Shown one piece after another: positions 1-9,342 of a stretch of DNA of 40,410 nucleotides (position 1 is the first letter of the stretch; each line of letters begins with the position of its first letter). The DNA comes from Rhizophagus sp. LPA8_4_AMF. Lineage: Eukaryota > Glomeromycota > Glomeromycetes > Glomerales > Glomeraceae. Location of the stretch: contig JADRCO010000258.1 in NCBI GenBank assembly GCA_021464525.1, positions 1 to 40,410 on the forward strand, read 5' to 3'. The notes below the pieces were generated by a model, which had not been told where the DNA came from, ran no database searches, and saw only the letters and a program-made list of their open reading frames with translations. The position numbers were made by a program, and so were the translations under genes.

Positions 1-856
1 TATTATATACAATATATGTAAATTTTATTTTGATAAATGGCCGGATAATTTTGATTGCCATGTGTATATACAAAATAAAATTAAAAATTTATGATTAGTT
101 AAACTGATTAGTTTTTAGTATTAAAAAGCAAATAGTATAGAATTTACTATTTATTAAGAAAAGTATTAATGTTAACTAATTAACTTTTTTTTAACTAATT
201 ATAAATATATATTTTTATTTTAATAATTAAAATTAATAATTAAGTCGAAAGGGTACCATTGTTTCAAATTTTAAAAAATTCAAATTCCACATTTTCCTGA
301 AAAATAGTGGGAAATTGTGGAAAATGCTGCATTATGCTGGACAATTGTTTGGAATAGCATTGTTACAATATTGTCTGATTTAGTAAATTTTATGAAAATT
401 TGGGAAAATATTACATTATACTTCAAAAGTAATATCATTGTGATATTTTATAACATTATTATACTATAAGATTAGCTTTTAATAATGTTGAACTAGGTAT
501 AAAGTGATGAAGCATTTTAGATACTAGCACCCACTACCCTGCACAAGTCAGCAAGTATAGTATAGTTTATAGGGGGAGCTATAATAATCTGATAAAAATC
601 TGAAGGTTATATTACCATACTATACAGATAATAGGTATACTAATGAATCCTTTTAAGATGACAGATAGTATGTAGTTCATTCAGGATTTTGAATTGACCT
701 CCTTTAAAGCATTACTAACTGGCCTATTCTGCACATTAGCAGCTTAAATAGAATAAAAAAAAATTAAAATATATAGTATTTAAATGGTGCATTTCTAAAT
801 TTAACCAAAATGGCTTACTATTACAAGTAAATAAACTTATTTTATGCAATTATTGA
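1..856. other. AT-rich non-coding flank
   Basis: No coding frame of useful length is seen on either strand. The only local structure noted is a short inverted repeat at about 285-322 (arms of about 13 bases, TTCCACATTTTCC against GGGAAATTGTGGAA). The rest is low-complexity AT-rich sequence. Confidence 0.6.
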
Positions 857-1394
857 TAATACATGAAGTCAAAATTAGGTTAATTTTAACTCTTAAAATA
901 GACAAAATAGGTAAAATTAATTCGATTTTAGCCTCTCAAAAGTCAAAATGGTTAAATTAGATTTTGAATAATTGTTTATAATTATTAAAATTTAATAATA
1001 AATGTAAAGATATTTTGACATCAGTGATCAGAATCTGATGATTTATAGTTCATTTGAAAGCTCTAAGCAAGATGAATTGAATGGTGGTAAGATCATATTG
1101 ATAGAATCAATATTAACCATTCTATTCTTACTTAAATGTTCAGATATTTTGCTTACAATCTCAGTATATAGTAATTGGATTTCAATGATCTAGGTACCAT
1201 TTGATTCGTCTTGTTAAAAGGATTTGAATAATATATTTTATATCTGTAGCATCGATATTGATAAAGATATCATGATTTAAAGTTTTTACTATTTTGCAAC
1301 TATTTAAAATCATATGATATGACGTAATTTCAGTCAATTTTCAAAACTAAAATATTTTGACTTTTGGCTTTTAATTTTGACTTCATGTATAATT
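857..1394. mobile_element. Foldback (MITE-like) element, copy A
   Basis: The ends are inverted copies: ATACATGAAGTCAAAATTA near 859-877 is matched 19 of 19 by its reverse complement at about 1372-1390. A second block of inverted similarity lies inward: a stretch ending in a GATGAATTGAATGGT-like motif around 1068-1085 pairs with ACCATTTGATTCGTCTTGT at about 1197-1215. No coding capacity is visible, so this is a non-autonomous foldback element. The inner motif resembles the inner arm of the element at 5245-6585, which suggests one family. Arms are diverged, so the insertion is not recent. No clear target duplication could be fixed. Confidence 0.55.
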
Positions 1395-1905
1395 CCAGCA
1401 AATTAAATTTTTTCTGGTAAAGCTGATTTACTGATAACAAAAAGATGCAATCACAAACTATTTATATATATATGTTTAAAATCTTAATGAATGTAAAAAA
1501 ATTAAAGGAATTTAAAATAAATTTTATATTAATTAAATAAATAAACATTGTTATAATAAAATAAATTATATAACTTGATAATTAATTTTATTGATTATAA
1601 ATTTAATATAAATTTAAGTTTGATCTGATTAAACTATAATCAGATACGTTAAGTTTGAGTTATACAATTGATTGATTTAGTTGAATTACATGAATATTTA
1701 AGTCAAATTCAAATATCTTTCAAATTCAATTCAACTTAACCTGTAAGAAGTACTACTTATTATATAGTGAAGTATTTAAAAAATTTGGATAAAAAAATAA
1801 AAGTAAAGCAAAAAATACTAAATAATAAATAATGAAAGAATAAGTAAAAAAGCTAAAAAAAGAATTATATAGTAAGTAATATATTGTTAAGAATATCAGT
1901 TTTAA
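1395..1905. other. AT-rich spacer
   Basis: Low-complexity AT-rich sequence between two repeats; no gene or RNA structure recognised. Confidence 0.5.
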
Positions 1906-2903
1906 GGCTCTGATCAGTTTAGTTTAGTATGATTTTTGCCAAAATCAAAACTGAACTAAATTGATTAATATCGATATTATCAATTACCAAAACTGATCAG
2001 TTTTAATAATCATCAATACCAAAACTGATCAGTAATTACCAAAAATTAAATCAATTTACTGATTTATTATCAATTCAGTTTTTAATATTTTTGCAATATT
2101 TTTATTAAGGTAATTAAAAAAAATGAGTGAAAACGTTTTATTTTTATAAAATTATTAATAAAAAATGTTTCACAACATTTCTATTAAAATAATTAAAAAA
2201 TGTTGCAAAATGTTATTTTTTATTAAATTACTAATAAAAAATATTTTTGCATTATTTTTTGTTAAAATAATTAAAACATTTGCGAAAAACATTTTTTTTT
2301 ATTAAATTATTAATAAAAAACATTTTCATAATGTTTTCTATTAAAATAATTAAAAAATATTGCAACATTTTTTTTATTAAATTATTAATAAAAAATGTTT
2401 TTGCAACATTTTTGTTAAATAATTAAAAATGTTCACAAAAAACATTTTTTGATTAAATTATTAATAAAAAACGATTCACAACATTTTTTATTAAAATAAT
2501 TAAAAAAATATTGCAAACCATTTTTTTATTTATTAAATTCAGTTATATGTTAAAAATGTTTTGCAATATTTTTAATTGTTTTAATAAAAAAGCATTGTGA
2601 AATATTTTTTTATTTATTAATTTACTTGTTAAAAAATATTTCGCAATATTTTTTTTAATAATTAACCAATTAGTAAATCAGTTCAGTAAATTGCAATTAC
2701 CAAAACTGATCAATAAATTTACTGAAATTGCCTAATCAGTAAATCAGTTCAGTAAATCACAAAACTGATATTGAAACTGCAATTACCAAAACTGATCGGT
2801 AAACTTATTAAAAGTTTTGGGGCAGTAAATTAGAAAACTGAAACTGTTCTGATATCAAAACTGATCGATACAGTTCAGTAATTATTGAAACTAATCAGAG
2901 CTC
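1906..2903. repeat. Palindromic element with ~78-bp internal units
   Basis: The left end (GGCTCTGATCAGTTT) and right end (AAACTAATCAGAGCTC) are inverted, and many copies of CAAAACTGATCAG-type motifs crowd both flanks (about 1906-2090 and 2690-2900). Between them lie five or six imperfect tandem units. TTAAAATAATTAAAA recurs near 2183, 2261, 2341, 2414 and 2490, a spacing of 74-80 bp. Each unit holds an inverted pair of the type AAAAATGTTTTGCAACATTTTT, so single strands could form a chain of hairpins. After about 2520 the units continue in the opposite sense. No reading frame is present. This may be a large foldback transposon with an amplified core or a local satellite. Confidence 0.6.
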
Positions 2904-4733
2904 TAATCAGTTTTATTGTAAATGAAATAAATAAAAAAGTTAGTTATAATAACTAATAATATAATTTTCTGTTACTTAGTAATAATAATATTTGCAAGAA
3001 GTAATGAAATAGTTGCAGTAAAATTGAAAGTTCTAAATAAAAGTTACAAAATTTACATTTCTAAGAATATTGATTGATATGATTATAATATTAAATATAT
3101 TAAGAAAATTAATGATTATCTGAAAAGAAAATAAAAAAAAGCTTTTAATAGCAAGATTAGAAAATATTGAAAAAGATTTGCTGAATAAGTAACATTATAC
3201 TGTTTTAATTAACTTAAGTTTAGAATAAAAAAACTTAGAAGTAATTTTAAAAATACTAATAAAAACTACTTTAAATATATTCAATATTTTGTAGATTTAT
3301 TTTAATTTATAATATTAAAGATAATTACAAAACATCTTTTGTATATTATAAGTATTATATAAAAGTAAAAGATGATTCTTGTATTTATCCAAAATTTCTA
3401 ATATATATTAAAAAAGTAGAGTTTTATGTTAGGTCTATTTTAAATACTATAAATTGTATATAAAATATAAAGTATAAAGATCAATTTTCTAATATTTTAT
3501 AGTTTAAAATGAAATCTGATATTATTGAAACCAGCCTATATTTTTATGAAAAAATATTATTAATAGGTTTATTAATAATTTCAAATATAAAATTTTCATA
3601 GATAATTGTATGAAAGATTATAAAATAATAGAAAGAATAAGAAAAGTATATTGATGATATTAAACAATATATATATTTATTATATATAAAAATGAAATTA
3701 TTAACTTAGCAATTTTTAAAAGATATTGTTACTTATATGAAATATATATTAATTTTGCATAAAAAATAGGATATAATGTTATTTTCTCTGAAAATCATAA
3801 GAAAATATATAGTAAATGGAAATTTCTGATTGTAAAGGATATTACCTTCAATGTTAAATCCTTTTTTTAATTTATAGTTTTTTTTAAACTTTATAAAATA
3901 AAAAATTATTAAAATTAGATTACTAAATGTTAAAATAATTGTTAAAAAACTCTTTTAATAAATAAATTAGAATAAGCTAGAATTCTGAATAATATATAAT
4001 TTAAATACAAATCCAAATTTTATATGCTTAAATTATTAAAAGTTTTATATAAAATTATTAATTTTATTATAAATTATATAATTATAAATTTAAATTTATA
4101 TAAAAAAAAATTTTTAATGAAAATTCTAAATGAATTAATTTCTTTTTTCTGTATTGTATCTAGTTGCCATTTCTTGAAACCTGTAGCTGAAATCTTTATA
4201 GTAAAATATTATCATATTTTTATTTTATTACTCTGAAATATATAATAGAAGAACTTAATCAAATTATAAATAATAAGATAAATCAATATATTAGTGATTT
4301 AAGTGCAAATTCTTATAGCAAGAAAAATAGTTTAGTATTAAATTATAAAGAATATGATTGTATGGGTTATTTTTAAAGATAAAGTTTGAGAAGGTTTAAA
4401 AAAAAAGTGTAGTGTTATCATGGGTAAGTAATAGAAGATACCAATACTCTCTAAATTCACTAACAATCAAAAACCATAAATATATTGATATAATGATTGT
4501 TATAAGACCACCTTGTAGACTTCGATATTGACAATCAGTGTCAACCTTTTCAAATAAAACTTTAGTTTTCTTGTAAATGAATGCAAGAAGTTAGGCCGCT
4601 ACAATTTAAAAATCTGTTTAACATCATCTTCACCTCTTTTGGAAATCATGTTAGCATCTCTTTGTAAAAAATTACGCCTTCTATTTAATTAATTTAGTAC
4701 CATTACAGTATATTAAAATTTTCCCCTGTAATA
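2904..4733. other. Extremely AT-rich gene-free stretch
   Basis: Long runs of A and T with very few G or C. One 70-codon open frame at 4024-4236 (+) is made almost only of Leu, Ile, Lys, Asn, Phe and Tyr codons, as expected by chance at this composition, and is not called as a gene. No RNA gene or repeat array was recognised. Confidence 0.55.
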
Positions 4734-4890
4734 TTAAATTGATTTAGCTATTATATGAAATTTTTCTTTTATTTTAGTTAAATCCCACTCATAATATACT
4801 CCATTGATCCAATTTGCTGTAAAAATTTCAGAAAATCCACCTTTTATTAGATATTTAATATTCTCAAATTGCAAAAATTACGGGATGATC
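4734..4890 (-). pseudogene. Protein kinase N-lobe relic (Rhizophagus-type TKL kinase)
   Basis: On the minus strand the frame ending at the stop at 4734-4736 reads QFENIKYLIKGGFSEIF, followed by TANWINGVYYEWDLTK. This matches the start of the kinase domain in the large kinase family of Glomeromycotina, where a glycine-rich GGFG-x-IY loop is followed by a W-x-[DN]-G and a WD motif. The loop here is GGFSEIF. The frame stops before the catalytic Lys/Glu region and no downstream HRD or DFG motif was found on this strand nearby, so only the front of the domain survives. It is a host gene relic, not an expressed kinase. The family match is from memory and not searched. Confidence 0.55.
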
Positions 4891-5418
4891 TATTTCCAAA
4901 AAAAATAATACTAATGATTGTCTCTTGTATTTAATATTTATTAAACACTTGTTGAAAATACTAGAATAGAAACAAAAACTTCTTGGCTTTTATATTTTTG
5001 ATAAAGAATTTTATAATGAAATTATTTTGTTTAATAAGCGTCATCAAAAATAGGTATTGTTAGTGATCCCTAGTGAAAGATACTAATACATATCAGGGAA
5101 TTATTATAGCAGATCAGTTATTTCTCTTCGTACAAATTTATCAAAATTTTTTGATAATGTATAAAGTACTTAAAAAAAATTAATATAATTTCTGTGACTA
5201 TTTTATTTCTGAACAACATTTATATACTTTTAAGGGTTAAGGGCTGGAATCTGGTGTTGCTAAAGAAAAAAAATTTTAATTAATATTGTCATATCTAAAT
5301 TTCAGCTAAATTCTAATTTCAAATTTAAGTTATAATTTATTGGATTTTTTTAAAATGCATTTACTTACCATCTAACAACCTATAAAGATGAATCATAGCT
5401 CTTTGGAATCCTCTCATC

Positions 5419-5427
5419 ATGACGCAT
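5419..5427 (+). repeat. Target site duplication, left copy (ATGACGCAT)
   Basis: Nine bases identical to 6315-6323, directly abutting both ends of the inverted-repeat element. Confidence 0.75.
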
Positions 5428-6314
5428 TAGGGTGTACCATCAAATAATTAAAACATATGTAAAGTATTATATAAAAAATTACTATCAATTTTTTTATAAT
5501 TTATAAATTTATAAGAAACTTTATATTAAAATTGACAAAATTTCACACTTCCATAACTCCACTATTTACATTTCAAAATCTGCGAATATATCCAAAATAG
5601 CTGTCTTTTTCGTGTAATACCTTTATTTTTTTTCAAAGAAGGCTATCCGCGTTTAGAATCAGCTTTCTTAGTTAATCCTTAATAATAAAACTTCTTTTCT
5701 TTACTTGTTTTTTAAAAAATCAAGGTATTACATTATTCTTTAAGTTATTGTGTATTTTTTTAGTCTTTTAGTACTGCATAAAATCTAATAATACACGATT
5801 TATCAAATTTTTAAGATTTGATTTTTTCATGGGAAAATGCCTCCCATTTCAAAACGCGCTCGCCATTTAAAAAAGCTCGCAAAGTACAAGTGAAAAATTA
5901 ATGGCAAAGAAAAATGAAATGCAAATGGGTCAGCTAGTGCTGACAAGGAATGGTATTAAAAAGGTTCAGAAACAAAACAACCATTGTGCGAGTTAGATTT
6001 GAAAAAGAATACAAATATAATTTCACAAGTTGCCAAGACAATTGGATGCAGAGCGAGTTAGAGCAGTAGACCTATTATTTGATGAGTATTTTTCTAAAAA
6101 AAAATAATTTCGTTGTATTTTATGTATAAACTATGTATTTGTATTTACAATAATATGGTAATAATAAATAATAATTATTATTAAAATTTAAAATATCCGA
6201 CAAAAATTCCATTTGAGCCATTAACCAGCAGAATTATCAAAAAAATCTCTGATAGTAATTTTTTATATGATACTTTACATATGTTTTGATTTAATTATTT
6301 GATGGTACACCCTA
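5428..6314. mobile_element. Non-autonomous Mutator-like element (MULE)
   Basis: An 887-bp element begins TAGGGTGTACCATCAAATAA and ends with the exact inverse, GATGGTACACCCTA. Terminal inverted repeats extend about 80-85 bp with few mismatches. It is flanked by a perfect 9-bp direct repeat, ATGACGCAT (5419-5427 and 6315-6323). A 9-bp target duplication with long terminal inverted repeats is typical of the Mutator superfamily. The interior (about 5820-6090, +) has a short coding-like patch beginning MPPISKRARHLKKARK that soon loses frame, so no transposase is present. Similar terminal repeats and an intact target duplication suggest a fairly recent insertion. Confidence 0.75.
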
Positions 6315-6323
6315 ATGACGCAT
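6315..6323 (+). repeat. Target site duplication, right copy (ATGACGCAT)
   Basis: Identical to 5419-5427. The sequence after it continues the left arm of the older foldback element, which confirms the insertion point. Confidence 0.75.
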
Positions 6324-6728
6324 TGAATGGTAGTAAATTCATATTCCTACCATTAATATATGATACAATAATTATTTGTAATTATTCAATATTTACACAC
6401 TATTAATCAATCATAAATTGATAGTAGGGACATGAATTTGTCACCATTTGATACATCATAATGAGAGGAATCCAAAGAGCTTTGATTCATCTTTATAGGA
6501 TTGCTTAAATGCATTTTAAAAAATCTAATTAAATTTGAGATTAGAATTTAGCAATTTATAAGTGATCCAGATTCAAGATTTGAGTTCATTACTACTGACA
6601 TAGAATAATAATGTTCAATTACTTGATGAATTTATCTAGAATTTTGGTGGCTATAGATGCTCAGAACATTACGTAAAAATTACGATCACTTTTATTATGA
6701 AATTATCAGATGGATGGCTTGTTATGCC

Positions 6729-6866
6729 GAAATATAGCAAAAGAATTAATCGCAGGAAAATAATCGGGTTTATCATCTGATTCTATATTTTTCGGTCATA
6801 CAATTGACCGTATAATTTGCTGCGAAATTAATTTATAAATCACTTTACAGTAATATTTCGATTTTT
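6729..6866. repeat. Small foldback with central perfect palindrome
   Basis: The centre holds CGGTCATACAATTGACCG (about 6793-6810), six-base perfect arms around a six-base loop. Outer blocks CCGAAATATAG and CTATATTTTTCGG (about 6729-6792) are also inverted, and the right outer part (TTTGCTGCGAAATTAATT, then ATATTTCG) loosely mirrors the left. Probably a short MITE relic. Confidence 0.4.
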
Positions 6867-6944
6867 GCAAATATATATTACATTTTTGGAATCATGTTTG
6901 CTTGTGTTTAAATGTTGATCTGTTATGTAAAGTTTATGCTATAC

Positions 6945-7110
6945 TCTTACCATCTGCTATAGTTAAAATTACATTACTTTTTCCTGTTTGGTATTTCTAA
7001 TTCTCTTCTTAATTTATCTGATATTGCTGAAGGTCCTGCTTCTGTATCTACTAAAGCTCTTATTCTTTTTCCTTCTACCATAACATTACATCTATTAAAT
7101 AGACACCTTT
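6945..7110 (-). mobile_element. Retropepsin-like fossil (LTR-type retroelement fragment)
   Basis: A minus-strand stretch resembles the aspartic protease segment of LTR-type retroelement polyproteins: a V-D-T-like active-site region preceded by a KRIRAL-like strand and followed by an Ala-Ile-Ser helix start. Only this fragment is seen; no gag, reverse transcriptase, integrase or terminal repeats are recognisable around it. It is an old, broken fragment. Family assignment beyond retropepsin-like is not possible, and a host-type aspartic protease relic is an alternative. Confidence 0.35.
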
Positions 7111-7424
7111 TCTGATCGGCAAATTCGGGATGATATAGAGATATCCGCTCTGTTTTAACGTAAGACCTTTCCCACAGAAAAGTACTGGATAGAGTTTATT
7201 TCTAACCTCTCAATTGCATTTTTCATGAAATTATATAGTGTTTATGAGCTCTGAAAGAGTAAATCTTCCTTATGAACCGCATTTTATTTTATTAAGCACT
7301 CTTGTAAATGGCTAAGAACTATCTCGAAATATTGATTGGCTTTTAAGGACAAATAATTTTCATAAGATCACGTGAGAGTGAAATCTGGTAACATGACTAA
7401 CATCCCTGATGGCGCGACGGCGCG

Positions 7425-7548
7425 TTCTCATAAATTATCTTTTCTTCTTTTTCACAAAAAGCACAATTATCAGTATTAGTTTCTACATGACAAAAATTTT
7501 TACCATATAAACATCTATTAGTTATATAAGGGGTAAACCCTACCCTTA
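7425..7548 (-). mobile_element. LINE 3' relic (zf-RVT-like segment)
   Basis: The minus strand reads TPYITNRCLYGKNF, then a CHVE-x5-NCAFCEKEE segment with Cys/His spacing like the zinc-binding tail found after the reverse transcriptase of fungal LINE elements. No reverse transcriptase domain is seen in the window. Homology may continue, out of frame, back to about 7150 on the same strand. The relic stops about 20 bp before the start codon of the ECHDC1-like gene, so that gene's promoter overlaps old LINE sequence. The family assignment rests on motif spacing only. Confidence 0.35.
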
Positions 7549-7564
7549 AAATTTTTAATGTATA

Positions 7565-8835
7565 ATGTTATCCTTTCTATTTAAACGTGGTTTTTCTTCT
7601 TTTTTCTCTGAACGCTTTAGGCTTTCTCCAGTGCAAGAGAACATTAACGTTATTCGTGAAGAACTCCGGCAAATCGGGTACTTTCACAATTTCATCGTTC
7701 CGATCCTGTTTTCAAATTTATTCTAATTAGTGATATATTTTAACAGCCGTGGTTCGGTCGAATTTAATTCCTCTTTTTTACCAGGAATTGGCTTGATAAC
7801 GCTTCACAATCCTGAGCGACACAATGCTTTAAGCGGCAAAATGATGGCCGAATTTGCTGATATAGTGGATAAATTAGAAAATATAGCACAAGACAAAACT
7901 AATTCAAAAGAGGAAAATGATTTAGTAGCACTAATATTATCAGGAGACGGGAATACCTTTTGTTCTGGTTTAGGTAAGTCTTCCCAATATTTAGAACTTT
8001 AATAAGCATTAATTAATTGAGTTCAACTATGATCTTTTCCACAAAAAAAAAAAAAGATTTAAGTGTAGCAAAAAGCCATATCATGACTCCAGAAAATGGT
8101 AAAAAAATGAGTTCGCTTATGCAAGATGCACTATTACGTTTTAGTCGTCTTCCTTTAATTTCAATTGCCGCGATTGAAGGTTATGCATTAGGAGGAGGTG
8201 CAGAATTAACGACAGCGTGTGATCATCGTTGTACATCAGGTTAGATAGATTTTGATCATTTAATTATACATTAGATAGTCATTTGATACATTTGGTATTT
8301 TATTTTTTTGAAAAACATATTGATGTTATTAGCTACTGCTAAAATCCGATTTGTACATGTGAAGATGGCTACTACACCTGGATGGGGTGGCGGTGGGAGG
8401 TTAATTAATATAATTGGAAAAACGAAAGCTCTAAGAGTCTTGGGTGCAAGTGAATTACTAACTGGACAACAAGCATATGATATAGGTTATGCTGATATTA
8501 TTGCTAAAAATGGCGAAACAATAAACAAATCTGAAGAATTTCTCGATCCGTATATATATTTCTTCTCTAAGGAAGGAGAATTAAATGCAGAAAGAAAAAG
8601 GAATTCTGTGAAAGCGGTAAATAATAAATTTTTTTTTTGTTTTACTTTATTAAAGATTTATTAAAATTAATTGAATTTATTTTATTTATTTTAAAAGGTA
8701 CGCGGAATGAAAGCAATAATTGCTAAAGCGAATGATAGTGGAGCGCAAAGAAATTATGTACGGTTTGAACACGCTTTATTTTGTAGTCTTTGGGGACAAG
8801 GAGAGAACCTTGCTGAATTATTAAAAAAAAAATAA
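7565..8835 (+). CDS. ECHDC1: Ethylmalonyl-CoA decarboxylase-like protein (crotonase family)
   Basis: Five exons: 7565-7677, 7747-7973, 8057-8239, 8333-8616, 8698-8835 (945 nt, 314 aa; human ECHDC1 is about 307 aa). Known ECHDC1 removes CO2 from ethylmalonyl- and methylmalonyl-CoA made by side reactions of acetyl-CoA carboxylase (metabolite proofreading). Family marks seen: GIGLITLHNPERHNALSG near the start, FCSGLDL, the oxyanion-hole block EGYALGGGAELTTACD, PGWGGGGRL, and the C-terminal GQGENLAELLKKK. The first exon (MLSFLFKRGFSSFF...) aligns with the N-terminal helix of ECHDC1 and could include a mitochondrial-type leader; the residues SFLFKRGFSSFF suit that. A GTG at 7730 lies in the first intron and is not the start. 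The acceptor of intron 2 lies at the end of a 13-A run, which is unusual. Poly(A) signal-like AATAAA overlaps the stop. Confidence 0.88.
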
Positions 8836-9342
8836 AAATAATTTTCAATTCTAAAAGAAATGTGCAAACATATGTCAGTAGTGTAAAATAATTCATTGAG
8901 GATCTCTTATTATTGAAATATGGATAATAGTTGTACTCGGCCATAAGGATGGAGAAAATACAGAGATGGTCCATAGGATCATGATAATTAGTTGAATTTT
9001 ATCATCAATCCTTCACTCATGAAATGATTGAAGTAAAAACAAATGATAGCAATGAAACAGGATTAATGAGACATGTAAATTGATGAACTAAATATGCAAG
9101 AATGAAAAGACTATACAATAAATCTCATCAATTATGAAAGGACGGAACTGGGATGGTACTTTGTCAATTTTGTATCTGGATTTTGCAATCTACTACTGTT
9201 CAAAAGAAAGAAATATTAAAAATTAACATCTCGACTTTCCAGTTATTTATGAAAATTGTTTATTATTGTTTTTTTCCACGAATTATGGAATTATAAAATG
9301 ATAATATTTCTTGATAAAGAATGACTAATTAATTAAAATACT
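8836..9342. other. Convergent intergenic region
   Basis: AT-rich spacer between the 3' ends of the ECHDC1-like gene and NOC4. It holds several A/T-rich poly(A)-signal-like words. No gene seen. Confidence 0.5.

Larger units (their letters stand above)
5245..6585. mobile_element. Foldback (MITE-like) element, copy B, interrupted
   Basis: Long inverted arms: the left arm contains GGATTTTTTTAAAATGCATT-like sequence then TATAAAGATGAATCATAGC and CTCTTTGGAATCCTCTCAT (about 5340-5420). The right arm contains the reverse complement of all of these at about 6440-6530 with few changes. Similarity extends outward to a GAATCTGG motif near 5247 and 6570. The left arm resumes after the inserted element (from about 6324) with a segment that pairs with 6400-6470. 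Without the insert the element is roughly 450 bp. It carries no gene. A Mutator-like element (5428-6314) sits inside the left arm, so this copy is the older of the two. Confidence 0.7.

Noticed and set aside
2100-2680. CRISPR-like array
   Set aside because: Units are contiguous and self-complementary with no unique spacers, and the DNA is eukaryotic.
4024-4236. 70-codon open frame in AT-rich DNA
   Set aside because: Codons are almost all A/T-rich (Leu, Ile, Lys, Asn, Phe, Tyr), with no homology sense and no introns or neighbours; expected by chance.
7730-7746. GTG start for the ECHDC1-like gene
   Set aside because: It lies in an intron; an upstream exon from 7565 joins in phase and matches the family N-terminus.
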